Under the pieces are notes generated by a model that did not search any database, was not told the DNA's origin, and worked only from the letters and a program-made list of their open reading frames with translations. Both the position numbers and the translations under genes were made by a program. From Acidimicrobiaceae bacterium (GTDB taxonomy: Bacteria; Actinomycetota; Acidimicrobiia; Acidimicrobiales; MedAcidi-G1), in NCBI GenBank assembly GCA_002726315.1, contig PBSS01000047.1:1-39920 (forward strand): 39,920 nucleotides of DNA. Reading direction: 5' to 3'. Positions within the stretch are counted from its first letter, which is position 1. Each line of letters starts with the position of its first letter. Below are positions 1 to 9,336 of the stretch, one piece after another.

Positions 1-156
1 CCGATGGCATTCCTTCGGCCACTCCTCGGGCGCCCCGAGAACGAGCGTCCCTTTGCCATGTTTCCTATTGGCTACCCACTGGAAGGCGTCAAGGTGCCCG
101 ACCTGAAGCGAAAATCACTCGATGAGATATTCGTGGAGGTGGGCCAGGAAGAATGA
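1..156 (+). CDS. Nitroreductase-family protein, C-terminal fragment (truncated by window start)
   Basis: Frame 1 is open from base 1 to TGA at 154-156: PMAFLRPLLGRPENERPFAMFPIGYPLEGVKVPDLKRKSLDEIFVEVGQEE. The FPIGYP-type motif and C-terminal tail resemble nitroreductase-fold proteins. Confidence 0.6.
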   Translation, partial: PMAFLRPLLGRPENERPFAMFPIGYPLEGVKVPDLKRKSLDEIFVEVGQEE

Positions 157-214
157 CCTACCGAACTGGTTGGTGGTTGAGGGACCTCGGGGGTCGTGGG
201 GTGGAGGCCGGCCG

Positions 215-1189
215 ATGACTCTGCCGCTGAGCGTCAACCTGATGCCCAAAGGTCCGGTAACTGAAGTGACCGACCTAGCTGTCTTGGCCGAACGGCTTGG
301 CTACCGCCGGTGCTGGGTCTACGACGAAGGACTAGTAACTCGCGATGTCTATGTGACCCTGACTGCCATCGCACTAGCCACCGAGCAGATCCTGCTCGGA
401 CCAGGAATCACTAACCCTTACGTGCGCCACCCTGGGGTGACAGCAGCGGCTGTGGCCACAATTGACGAACTGTCCGGCGGCCGAGCCTTCGTGGGGCTGG
501 GGGCTGGCGGTGGACTTACCCTCGACCCACTGGGTATTGACCGTCGTCGACCCGTGGTCACTGTTGGCCACATGGTTTCTACCTTGCACAACCTGTTCGC
601 TGGCGAGACCGTGGATTTTGATGGCGAGGTGTTTTCACTCAAGTCGGCATCACTGAACTTTGGCCGGTCGAACATTGCGGTGATTCTGGCCGGACGTGGC
701 CCACGTATGGTCGCCCTTGGCGGTGAGATTGCTGATGGATTCAACCTGAGTTATATCCACAAAGACTTGCTTGGTGAACACGTGTCGACTCTGCGTTCCG
801 CTGCACGACGTCACAACCGACAGTTCCTGATCACCTACTCAACAATGTTGGTGACCTCAGAGGAGGAGTTCCGAGAAGCTCGTGCCTCTTTGAGTTTCCG
901 GTTGGCCGATTCTCCGATCGCGGTCCAGGAACTAATTGGAATGACTGAAACCGAGGCCAATGAGATTCGGGAGGCCCTAGCTGAAGGAGGAACAGCCGCT
1001 GCGGCTCATCTAGTGCGTGAGGAGTGGGTAACCCAGTTCACGATTGTCGGTTCGCACAAAGAGACCGGTGCCGAACTCCGTGATCTACTCGCTCGACAAG
1101 GGATCGACGAGTTCCAACTCCCAGTGCAGAGATTAGAGGGGTCGGCCGCGCTCATCGAACGGACGGCAGGAATGGTGGCCAGTAGCTGA
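215..1189 (+). CDS. LLM-class (luciferase-like) F420-dependent oxidoreductase
   Basis: Mer/LLM pattern: LAERLGYRRCWVYDEGL, LGPGITNPYVRHPGVTAAAVATIDELSGGRAFVGLGAGG. Start placed at the internal ATG (MTLPLSV) rather than the ORF-track start at 122. Confidence 0.9.
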   Translation: MTLPLSVNLMPKGPVTEVTDLAVLAERLGYRRCWVYDEGLVTRDVYVTLTAIALATEQILLGPGITNPYVRHPGVTAAAVATIDELSGGRAFVGLGAGGGLTLDPLGIDRRRPVVTVGHMVSTLHNLFAGETVDFDGEVFSLKSASLNFGRSNIAVILAGRGPRMVALGGEIADGFNLSYIHKDLLGEHVSTLRSAARRHNRQFLITYSTMLVTSEEEFREARASLSFRLADSPIAVQELIGMTETEANEIREALAEGGTAAAAHLVREEWVTQFTIVGSHKETGAELRDLLARQGIDEFQLPVQRLEGSAALIERTAGMVASS

Positions 1190-1263
1190 AGGCCTCCTCA
1201 ATGGACGGGGCTCTCTTACCGCGGTTTGCTAACTGGATAGTACAGGTCGGTAGTTTCAGGTCG

Positions 1264-2172
1264 ATGACTGATTGGACGGCACTGGCGAGACGGGGTGGCT
1301 TGTCTTGCCATGATCTGGTCGGTTGGATCATGTGGGACCAACGGGCGATCACGGGCTACGAAGCGCTCGGCGTACCCAATGGCATGGGCTGGCTCGTGGC
1401 ATGGCGGCTCGCTTCTCTTGGCGATACAACATCGGCGACCGCAGCTGCAGCCACGTACTCAATCAACCCGTCGGTAATCGCCGCAGTGATGAACGCCTAT
1501 CAGGACAAGACCGACACTGAGTCCATCCTGGCTGTCCGTGATGCTGCCGTGGGGCCTGGGCTCGCCGAGATCGCACCAGGACTAGCGGATGAACTGGGCG
1601 GGTTCGCCAAGGCGTTGTGGCTAGGTGTGGATTCGGTGCACTTCGGTGCCCGACCGATGTTTGCTGCTCACCGGAGCCGGCCCCGATCCGTCAAAATCGA
1701 CTCTGTCCTGTCGGCGTGGCTCGCCGTGAACTGTCTACGTGAGCTCCGCGGTGACAACCACTGGGCACTTTGCGCGAGCGAGGATCTCGATGGTGTCGAG
1801 GTTGGGTTATTGCACTCGGCGCTGATTGATCTTGACGATTACGGAAGCGAAGAGTGGATTGCGCGTAGTCGCGGCAACGACGACGAAGCCATAGCGGCTG
1901 GATGGGCTCGGCTGGAGGCTAAGGGCCTGGCCTCCAATGGTGCGCTCACCGATGAAGGCCGTCGTTTCCGCTTTGATCTCGAGGCTCGTACCGATGCCCT
2001 CACTGCGCCGGCTTGGATGGCAGTGGGCAAAGAAGCAACAACAGGTTTCTGTGAGCTGGTCGAACCGCACCACAACACGTTCGTAGCCAGAATCGACGCG
2101 ACCGCCGGTCCTCGCTGGATGCCAGCGGTGCGTCAAGACGCTGCCTCTCGCTCCAGACGATTGACCCAGTGA
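1264..2172 (+). CDS. SCO6745-family protein (predicted helix-turn-helix fold)
   Basis: Resembles the SCO6745 family: conserved HWALCASEDLDGVEVGLLHSAL region and C-terminal LTDEGRRFRFDLEARTDALTAPAW. Start at 1264 or 1201 is unresolved. Confidence 0.62.
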   Translation: MTDWTALARRGGLSCHDLVGWIMWDQRAITGYEALGVPNGMGWLVAWRLASLGDTTSATAAAATYSINPSVIAAVMNAYQDKTDTESILAVRDAAVGPGLAEIAPGLADELGGFAKALWLGVDSVHFGARPMFAAHRSRPRSVKIDSVLSAWLAVNCLRELRGDNHWALCASEDLDGVEVGLLHSALIDLDDYGSEEWIARSRGNDDEAIAAGWARLEAKGLASNGALTDEGRRFRFDLEARTDALTAPAWMAVGKEATTGFCELVEPHHNTFVARIDATAGPRWMPAVRQDAASRSRRLTQ

Positions 2173-2333
2173 AAGTTGAAGGGCCTTCACGTTCGGCCCA
2201 TGCCTGGTACTCAGTCTTCTCAGTGCAAGGGCGAGCTTCCAGCCATAACGACTAGCCGTTGCAACGGCCCCGGCGTCCGACCGGTCTCAGATCAGCCAAG
2301 CTAGCAATCTCGTCTTAAGGTCGAACATCTAAC

Positions 2334-2357
2334 GAGAGGCACTGGAGTGCACCTCTC
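2334..2357 (-). terminator. Possible hairpin at the 3' end of the minus-strand LLM gene
   Basis: GAGAGG-CAC-TGGA-GTG-(CA)-CCTCTC stem-loop overlapping the stop codon; no clear U-tract. Confidence 0.3.
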
Positions 2358-3324
2358 ACTTCATCGTCGCTGCCAACGCGATTTCGCCAAGGAGGCCAAT
2401 CCGCTCCAGCTTGTGGCCGTTGGCGGCAAGGTTGATTGTCATCCCATCGATACCAGTGTCCATGCATGCCTGAAGCTTCTCTCCCACAGTGTCAGAGTCG
2501 CCAAAGATCAGGATCGTCTTGGCCATTTCTATGACCTCATCAGACCATCCCTTTGCCGCGGCTACCTCTCGCAGGTCTGATTCCGCCTCTTCCATAGTGG
2601 GAGCGACACAAACCATCTGCAACTTCGTTACCACGATCTCTGATCGGTCACGCCCCAGACGATCGCAATGTTCTTCAAGAACCTCCAGTTTTCTCGGGAT
2701 CTCAGCGATCGGGCCAGTCGCCAGATTGGACTCATCGGCATACTGAGCGACCATCCGCAAGGTCTTCTTCTCGCCACTACCGCCGATCATGATTGGGATG
2801 CGGGAGATTGGTAGCGGCGAGTTAATTGCGTCAAGGACCTGGTAGTGCTTACCGGCGAGGCTCACCTTCTCTCCACGAAGCATTGGGATCACAATCTTCA
2901 ATGCTTCTTCCAGCTTTTCGAATCGGTCGGTGAACGTGCCAAACTCATAGCCGAGGGAATCGTGTTCGAATTGAAACCAGCCCGCACCTATTCCCAAGGT
3001 CGCCCTACCCGACGAGACGTGATCGAGGGCAGTGACTGCCTTTGCCAAGAGGGTGGGATGACGGTACGTGTTACCGGTAACCAACGCAGCAAGGCCTACT
3101 TTTTCTGTGTGCTGGGCTAACGCCGAGAGGACTGAGTAGCACTCAAACATTGGCTCTTCTGGGGCTCCGAGTCCCGGCAGTTGGTAAAAGTGGTCCATTA
3201 CGAAGACCCTGTCAAAACCGGCGGCTTCTGCTGCTTTGGCTTGGGCGATGACGGAGTCGAAGATCGCTTCCTCAGTGGTGTTGGGGTAAGTGAAGTTTGG
3301 TATCTGATATCCGACCCGAGTCAT
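2356..3324 (-). CDS. LLM-class F420-dependent oxidoreductase
   Basis: MTRVGYQIPNFTYPNTTEEAIFDSVIAQAKAAEAAGFDRVFVMDHFYQLPGLG... TLGIGAGWFQFEHDSLGYEFGTFTDRFEKLEEAL is typical of LLM F420 oxidoreductases. Confidence 0.92.
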   Translation of the reverse strand: MTRVGYQIPNFTYPNTTEEAIFDSVIAQAKAAEAAGFDRVFVMDHFYQLPGLGAPEEPMFECYSVLSALAQHTEKVGLAALVTGNTYRHPTLLAKAVTALDHVSSGRATLGIGAGWFQFEHDSLGYEFGTFTDRFEKLEEALKIVIPMLRGEKVSLAGKHYQVLDAINSPLPISRIPIMIGGSGEKKTLRMVAQYADESNLATGPIAEIPRKLEVLEEHCDRLGRDRSEIVVTKLQMVCVAPTMEEAESDLREVAAAKGWSDEVIEMAKTILIFGDSDTVGEKLQACMDTGIDGMTINLAANGHKLERIGLLGEIALAATMK

Positions 3325-3649
3325 CTCATGGTCCTCCAAGTTTTTTAAGGGTTAGTTGGCTATGGCGTTCCAGAGCACATAAAAAGCCATTCCAATCGTC
3401 AGGATAGAAGTTCTTCGTACTCATCGACGGAGACGACGAGTGGGAATGTGTCGTCAACACCGACGACGACCACCAGCAATCCAAACGTAGAAAAGCCGAT
3501 ATGCAGCCGGGATGGCACTACCCCGATTGATTACCCCGAGCTACCAGGAGTGCATCAGCTAGCAACTAGGGCAAGACCAGCAGTAGGACTTCGGCGATAA
3601 GTGGATTCGGGAAGGGTGCGCGGTTACGGTCAAATCACCGAGAGAGAAA

Positions 3650-4507
3650 GTGACCAGTCATATGCAGTTCAGCGCCTGCTTCTTCCCCACGGCGTACGCC
3701 ATCAGTCCCCTCGAACTAGGACCAGCCCTTGAGGAACGAGGCTTTGAGTCGATCTGGCTGGCTGAGCACAGCCACATCCCGGCCTCTCGCACCTCAGATT
3801 GGCCAGGTGGAGCAGACCTACCGCAGATGTATTACGACACTCTCGATCCGTTCGTGACCCTGGGTGCCATGGCAGCGACCACCACTACCCTGAAATTGGG
3901 AACTGGCATCACCCTCATCATCCAACGGGACCCTATCCACACCGCCAAGGAGGTGGCCAGTCTCGACGTGCTGTCCGGCGGACGTGTCCTGTTCGGTGTC
4001 GGAGCCGGCTGGAACCTGGAGGAGATGGCCGACCACGGCACTAACCCCGATCGTCGGTTCGGCCTGATGCGAGAGAGGGTGGAAGCCATGAAGGCCGTCT
4101 GGTCCTCCGAAGTCGCTGAGTACCACGGCGAACAAGTCAACTTCGACCCGATGTACCAGAACCCCAAGCCGGTCCAGTCACCGCACCCGCCCGTGCACGT
4201 AGGTGGGGTGGCCCCTGGAGGGCTTCGTCGAGCCGTGGCCTACGGCGACGGATGGATCCCTATCGGCGGTCGCACCAAGGTCGATGGGGCTGAACTCTCC
4301 ACCCTTCGGGCCGAAGCCTGTGCGGTGGCAGGGCGCGATCCGGCCACCCTTGAGGTATCGATTTACTACGCGCCGCCCGATCCGGCCGTCCTGACGGACC
4401 TGGCTGAGCATGGCATCGACCGGGCGGCCTTCAATGTCCCGTCGGCTCCCCGAGACGAGGTACTGCCCGTACTTGACCATTACGCCGAGGTGATGTCCTC
4501 GCTGTGA
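3650..4507 (+). CDS. LLM-class F420-dependent oxidoreductase
   Basis: FESIWLAEHSHIPASRTSDWPGG... LGTGITLIIQRDPIHTAKEVASLDVLSGGRVLFGVGAGWNLEEMADHGT; LLM signature. Confidence 0.92.
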   Translation: MTSHMQFSACFFPTAYAISPLELGPALEERGFESIWLAEHSHIPASRTSDWPGGADLPQMYYDTLDPFVTLGAMAATTTTLKLGTGITLIIQRDPIHTAKEVASLDVLSGGRVLFGVGAGWNLEEMADHGTNPDRRFGLMRERVEAMKAVWSSEVAEYHGEQVNFDPMYQNPKPVQSPHPPVHVGGVAPGGLRRAVAYGDGWIPIGGRTKVDGAELSTLRAEACAVAGRDPATLEVSIYYAPPDPAVLTDLAEHGIDRAAFNVPSAPRDEVLPVLDHYAEVMSSL

Positions 4508-4569
4508 CGATGGGCTTCGAGATATAGGGAGACTGAGACCCGCTACATGCATGGCAGACTCAAACCACG

Positions 4570-5115
4570 ATGAGAGAGCACCCTGAAAGCCCAATCTTCG
4601 GCCCCGAAGACCCGCGTCTAGATCCTCCAAACCCTCCGGAAATTCGGCCAGCGCGCTCGATCGCCAAGGCGGTCTCTTGGCGAGTACTGGGAACACTTGA
4701 CACCCTGATTCTGTCTTTCATCATCCTAAGTTTTCTCGGCCCGTTCTTCGGTGTTGAGGCGACAAGTGGTGCCGACAAGATCCGGACCGCCGCTTTTATT
4801 GCTTTGACCGAAGTAGCAACCAAGATGACCCTCTACTACTTACATGAGCGACTCTGGTCGCGTTTGCAATGGGACCGGACCTTGGACGGTGAAGGTCACT
4901 ACCGGGAAGGTCGGCGGCGCTCGGCCACCAAGACGGCGACATGGCGGGTATTGGCAAGCGCTGACACCATGCTGCTTGGGTTTGTCTTCACCGGAAATTT
5001 GGCAACGGCAATTTCGATCGGTGGGTTCGAAGTCATTACAAAGTTGGTGCTTTATTTCTTCCACGAGCGCTACTGGGCGCGGGTTCGCTGGGGAATCATC
5101 CCGGGGAGTGCATGA
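4570..5115 (+). CDS. Membrane protein with two tandem DUF2061-like domains
   Basis: Two homologous halves: RSIAKAVSWRVLGTLDTLILSF...TEVATKMTLYYLHERLWSRLQW and RRSATKTATWRVLASADTMLLGF...FEVITKLVLYFFHERYWARVRWG. Confidence 0.85.
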   Translation: MREHPESPIFGPEDPRLDPPNPPEIRPARSIAKAVSWRVLGTLDTLILSFIILSFLGPFFGVEATSGADKIRTAAFIALTEVATKMTLYYLHERLWSRLQWDRTLDGEGHYREGRRRSATKTATWRVLASADTMLLGFVFTGNLATAISIGGFEVITKLVLYFFHERYWARVRWGIIPGSA

Positions 5116-5174
5116 GGTTCAAGCCAGACCACGTCAGTTCTGGTCGTTTCGCAACCAGCTAGGAACTCTGGCTG

Positions 5175-6299
5175 TCAGACGGTTTCTTCGATGAGGAAGT
5201 CAACTACCTCACGAAGCGCCTCGTCTGGTTCGGCACCATTTGCCAAGGCCGCAGCATGGATCGCCACTTGACGATGCGCGCTGGTCCCAGCCTCGAGGAT
5301 CTGGCGGATGGCGAAAAGTTCATCCGTGCAACCAAGCTCAGAAGCTGCCGGGGCCAGCAGTTCCAGGAGTTCCTCCGCCAGGTCTGTAAACGGCACCATT
5401 GTGCCAACACCAAAATCAATCATGCCACTGTCGATGCCATACCTCTGGGCTCGCCAGCGGTTCTCCTCAACCAGCATTTTCGAATAGCCCCGCCAGCGCT
5501 GGTTACTACGTTTCAGCTTGTAGAGCATCCACAGGACACACTGGTACATCGCTGCCACCGAGGCCCCGTGAGCCGCGTTCGTACACACGTCTGCGATTCG
5601 CATCTCAAGCGTCGGGTAGCGGGCCGAAGGGCGCAGATCCCACCACAGCTTGGTGGCATCCTCGATCACCCCAGCATCGACAAGGACCTCAACGTGGCGC
5701 CGGTAATCGCCCCACGACTCGAAAGACTCAGGGAGTCCTGTGCGAGGCATCCCATCAAAGATCGAAAGGCGAAAGCTGCGCAACCCGGTGTCCACGCCGT
5801 GCCAAAAAGGCGACGACGTCGAAAGCGCCAACAGGTGGGGTACGAAATAGGAGGCTTGGCGCATTAGGTCGATGCGCAGGTCGTCGTCGTCAAGGCCGAC
5901 GTGTACGTGCATCCCGCAGATGAGCATACGGCGGGCAATGACCTGATGATCTTGCTCCAACTTGTCGTATCGCTTGTCGCGCGTATGCGATTGTGACTCC
6001 CAGGTGCCAAACGGGTGGGTTGAGGACGCGATGATCGCGTAACCGAACTCTGTGACGATCTCAGAAAGCGTCGACCGGAGTTCCATGATTTCGGCTGCAG
6101 CCTCGGGCACGGAGATGCACTTGCGGGTACCTACCTCGAGCTGTGACTGGAGGAACTCTGTGGTCATTCGGCCATCGGTACGGTCAGCGCCTTGTTTCAA
6201 TAAGTCACTGGGCGGGTTGGCAACCAGGTCACGAGCCTCCCGATCCACAAGGAGATACTCCTCCTCGATACCGATCGTGAACGAAGGCTCATTCACCAC
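5175..6299 (-). CDS. ybdK: Carboxylate-amine ligase, YbdK/GCS2 family
   Basis: FTIGIEEEYLLVDREARDLV N-terminus, CGMHVHVGLDDDDLRIDLMRQ, RIADVCTNAAHGASVAAMYQ. GTG start at 6299 preferred over the TTG of the ORF track because AAGGAG lies upstream. Confidence 0.88.
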   Translation of the reverse strand: MVNEPSFTIGIEEEYLLVDREARDLVANPPSDLLKQGADRTDGRMTTEFLQSQLEVGTRKCISVPEAAAEIMELRSTLSEIVTEFGYAIIASSTHPFGTWESQSHTRDKRYDKLEQDHQVIARRMLICGMHVHVGLDDDDLRIDLMRQASYFVPHLLALSTSSPFWHGVDTGLRSFRLSIFDGMPRTGLPESFESWGDYRRHVEVLVDAGVIEDATKLWWDLRPSARYPTLEMRIADVCTNAAHGASVAAMYQCVLWMLYKLKRSNQRWRGYSKMLVEENRWRAQRYGIDSGMIDFGVGTMVPFTDLAEELLELLAPAASELGCTDELFAIRQILEAGTSAHRQVAIHAAALANGAEPDEALREVVDFLIEETV

Positions 6300-6321
6300 C
6301 TGACGTGCACCCCCTGTTCTC

Positions 6322-6336
6322 CTTGTTCTGAACAAG
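6322..6336. promoter_or_regulatory. Perfect palindrome CTTGTTC-T-GAACAAG upstream of ybdK; candidate operator
   Basis: 7-bp perfect inverted half-sites around a single T, about 23 bp upstream of the proposed ybdK GTG start. Confidence 0.35.
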
Positions 6337-6652
6337 ATTAGCTAGCAATCCCTACACGGCAAGGGTGGCCCCCGGAGCGCAAGGATGGCCTGTGCGATGG
6401 GGCCTAGGACAGCTTCAGCAATCGGTCCCACGAAACCCCTGTTTTGGGCTGCCACTTGGCTGATCAACAGGCCTTTGAAGATTGAATGCCGAGATAGCAA
6501 GCGCTTTGGACTAACTACACGAGCCTCTACCAGCACGGCATTGAGAGGCCATCTACAACATGTTCAATGCTTTGGGATCTCCGACGATCAAGGGGCTGTG
6601 TCTGCCTAAATGGCAGCCTCTTCTTCTCACCGCCCGCCAGTAGCATCCGAAC

Positions 6653-7828
6653 GTGGACTTTCGTCGTATCAACTCCCTCCCGCCCTACGTCTTCACCATC
6701 ATCGACAACCTTAAGGTCCAAGCCCGACAGAACGGGGAGGATGTGATCGACCTGGGTTTTGGCAACCCAGACCTTCCATCACCGGATATTGCTGTCGACA
6801 AGTTGGCTGAAGCGGTTCGAAACCCGCGCAACCACCGCTATTCGTCTAGCCGGGGAATCCCGAAGCTTCGGGAGGCAATGGCGGAACACTACTTTCAGCG
6901 ATTCGGCGTCTCGATTGATCCAGAGACACAGGTTCTCAACACAATCGGTGCAAAAGATGGGTTTGCTCACCTCATGTGGGTATTACTCCAACCTGGTGAT
7001 GCAGCACTCGTGCCGACGCCGTCGTACCCGATCCACCGGTACTCACCCTTGTTCGCCGGAGCCGACGTTAGAGAGATGCCAGTAGATCCAGGTGGCGACT
7101 TCATCGGGATGCTCCACGAGGGCTGGGAGTATTCCTGGCCCAAGCCCCGAGTCATCGTGTTGTCATTTCCACACAATCCCACGACGGTTTGTGTGGACTT
7201 GGAGTTCATGGAGGAGGTGGTTGCCTTCGCGAGGGAACGCGAGGTGATCGTGGTCCATGACTTCGCCTACGCCGATCTGGGTTTTGACGGCTATCGGCCA
7301 CCATCGATTCTTGAGGTACCCGGTGCCGATGAGGTGGCCGTCGAGTTGTATTCGATGACAAAGAGTTTCTCGATGGCTGGTTGGAGAGTGGCGTTTATGG
7401 TTGGTAACGCCGAAGTGGTCGCCGCTCTAACCAGACTCAAGTCCTACCTTGACTACGGCAGCTTCCAGCCGATCCAGATTGCAGCAACCGTTACTCTGCG
7501 TGAGGCCACTGAACGGCCGGCTGAGATCTGCTCGATTTACCAAGAACGTCGAGATGCCCTCTGTGAAGGTCTCGCCCGGATTGGCTGGGAAATCCAGCCA
7601 CCAAGAGGAACCATGTTTGTCTGGGCACCCATTCCCGAGCCTTACCGTGAGTTGGGATCAGTCGAATTCGCCAGCCGCTTGGTACGCGACGCGAAAGTAG
7701 CGGTTTCACCTGGTGCTGGATTTGGGCCCGGGGGAGAGGGAAATGTCCGCTTCGCCCTGATCGAAAATGAACAGCGAATAGGCCAAGCAGTAAGAAACAT
7801 CAGGGGCGCCTTGGAGCGGTTGGCCTGA
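6653..7828 (+). CDS. alaC: PLP-dependent aminotransferase, AlaC-like (glutamate-pyruvate aminotransferase family)
   Basis: Close to remembered E. coli AlaC along its length: INSLPPYVFTIIDNLK, IDLGFGNPDLPSPDI, YSSSRGIPKLREAMAEHY, TIGAKDGFAHLMW, SMTKSFSMAGWRVAFMVGN, KSYLDYGSFQPIQIAA, VSPGAGFGPGGEGNVRFALIEN. Confidence 0.88.
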   Translation: MDFRRINSLPPYVFTIIDNLKVQARQNGEDVIDLGFGNPDLPSPDIAVDKLAEAVRNPRNHRYSSSRGIPKLREAMAEHYFQRFGVSIDPETQVLNTIGAKDGFAHLMWVLLQPGDAALVPTPSYPIHRYSPLFAGADVREMPVDPGGDFIGMLHEGWEYSWPKPRVIVLSFPHNPTTVCVDLEFMEEVVAFAREREVIVVHDFAYADLGFDGYRPPSILEVPGADEVAVELYSMTKSFSMAGWRVAFMVGNAEVVAALTRLKSYLDYGSFQPIQIAATVTLREATERPAEICSIYQERRDALCEGLARIGWEIQPPRGTMFVWAPIPEPYRELGSVEFASRLVRDAKVAVSPGAGFGPGGEGNVRFALIENEQRIGQAVRNIRGALERLA

Positions 7829-7926
7829 CAGGTCCTACAACCCAAAATCCCTTAAGACGCTTTTCCAGTACCTGAAAACAATTAGATAAATAGACAGTGG
7901 ATTATTGCGAGGAAGCTTTGTTTCTA

Positions 7927-7951
7927 AAGGGCCTACTGCAGCTGGGCCCTT
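7927..7951. terminator. Possible terminator hairpin between convergent alaC and hemY
   Basis: AAGGGCC-tactgcagctg-GGCCCTT inverted repeat between convergent genes; no strong U-tract. Confidence 0.3.
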
Positions 7952-8010
7952 GACCTCCACTCTGAGGAAACGCATATCTGTGTTCAAGGCTTCCACGCAA
8001 CCGCTCACTC

Positions 8011-9336
8011 TCACGATGATGCCAACACCTTGTCTGCAAGTGCTGCGGCGTGCTGAGCCAACGATGTCACCCCCATTGCTCGGTATCCCCAGCCAGCTAG
8101 ATGAAGCCCAGGAAAGTCGGCAGAAATAAGGTCGAGTCGATCAAGCCACGCCAAATGTCCAACGTTGTACTGAGGAATTCCGGGAGTGTGCCTAATCACG
8201 CGAGTCCATGTTGGCTGAAACGGCATGCCGAGGATTTGGCCCGCTTCCTCGATGGCAAGTGCCACCAAGTCGTCGTCGCTAAGTGCAAGGACCGTCGGAT
8301 CGGCATCACCACCGTAGATACCTTTGAGTAGATGGTGGTGTGCTGGTGCTCGTCCTAGGGCGTAAGACGACTCGAACAACAATCCGAGGATGCGAAGGCC
8401 ACAATCGGGACCAGTGAGCACCCCAAATCCAGATAGCACCGGCAGGTCGGCCTCGTGCCCTCCAAGGCCCACGACGGCGACTGGTGCGGCATGGGCCTCG
8501 TTCAGCAACGGGGTGAATGCCTCAGGTACGACCTGTGCGGCTTTGGCGGGAGCAAGAGCGACGACGACCGAGGGGGCACGTTCCTCGCCACGACCAATGA
8601 TGACCCACTCGCCACCATCGCGCTGAACGGAGTTGACAGGCCAATCTGGTCGGAAGTTACCCCCCAGGGAAACGGCTAGCTCACTGGCAAGCTCATCCAT
8701 GCCATTCGGAGCTATGTGGACCTTTGCTCTCGGCGCATCTTTCGAACGGGCCCGACGGCGGGCGAGGAAACCCCTGGCCAGGCTGCCAGCAATGTCTTCA
8801 AGTGCGGTGATCGCCGGAAAGGCTGCTCTTACGGACAACTTGTTGGGATCCCCGGCAAACACACCATGGGCCATGAGGGTCGCTCCCATACGACCCACTT
8901 CAGGACCGAGACGACGCTCAAGGAAACTCCGAAGTGATTCATCGGTGTTCATTTTCTGGGTTTGCACCCACGGTTCGCGGAAAAGTTGGAGCTTGCCCCG
9001 GGTGGAAACAAGTCGGGTCGCGAGCGATGTTGGACCAGCAAACTCAAATAGTTCACCCCGGTCGTACACGTAGCGTCGATGGGCGACTGGCTCTGCTGGT
9101 ACGACGCCTGCTCCAACTGATTCGAGGATGGGTGTCAGGTAAGGATGCGGCAGCAAGAACGAGCCGGCCGCAGGTTCAAGTAGGTAGTTCTCATCGTGGA
9201 CGCTTGCAGCCACACCTCCCGAAACCGGGCCAGCCTCAAGCACGAGTGGATGACCACCGCGTCTGGCAACCTCGGCCGCGACGAGCAAACCTCCGAGACC
9301 GGCACCGACGACCACTACATCCGGATGCTCGCTCAC
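8011..9336 (-). CDS. hemY: FAD-dependent protoporphyrinogen/coproporphyrinogen oxidase
   Basis: FAD-binding VVVVGAGLGGLLVAAEVARRGGHPLVLEA; C-terminal LHLAGWGYRAMGVTSLAQHAAALADKVL; directly follows hemH and hemN on the same strand. Confidence 0.82.
   Translation of the reverse strand: MSEHPDVVVVGAGLGGLLVAAEVARRGGHPLVLEAGPVSGGVAASVHDENYLLEPAAGSFLLPHPYLTPILESVGAGVVPAEPVAHRRYVYDRGELFEFAGPTSLATRLVSTRGKLQLFREPWVQTQKMNTDESLRSFLERRLGPEVGRMGATLMAHGVFAGDPNKLSVRAAFPAITALEDIAGSLARGFLARRRARSKDAPRAKVHIAPNGMDELASELAVSLGGNFRPDWPVNSVQRDGGEWVIIGRGEERAPSVVVALAPAKAAQVVPEAFTPLLNEAHAAPVAVVGLGGHEADLPVLSGFGVLTGPDCGLRILGLLFESSYALGRAPAHHHLLKGIYGGDADPTVLALSDDDLVALAIEEAGQILGMPFQPTWTRVIRHTPGIPQYNVGHLAWLDRLDLISADFPGLHLAGWGYRAMGVTSLAQHAAALADKVLASS

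Noticed and set aside
3340-3649. Short open stretch reading KFFVLIDGDDEWECVVNTDDDHQQSKRRKADMQPGWHYPD in the intergenic gap
   Set aside because: No start codon with RBS and preceded by an in-frame TAG; at most a decayed fragment.
4178-4696. 172-aa minus-strand ORF spanning the LLM end and the DUF2061 start
   Set aside because: Overlaps two well-supported plus-strand genes and has no recognisable motif.
5256-5923. Plus-strand ORFs of 203 and 174 aa opposite ybdK
   Set aside because: Antisense shadows of a well-supported GCS2-family gene.
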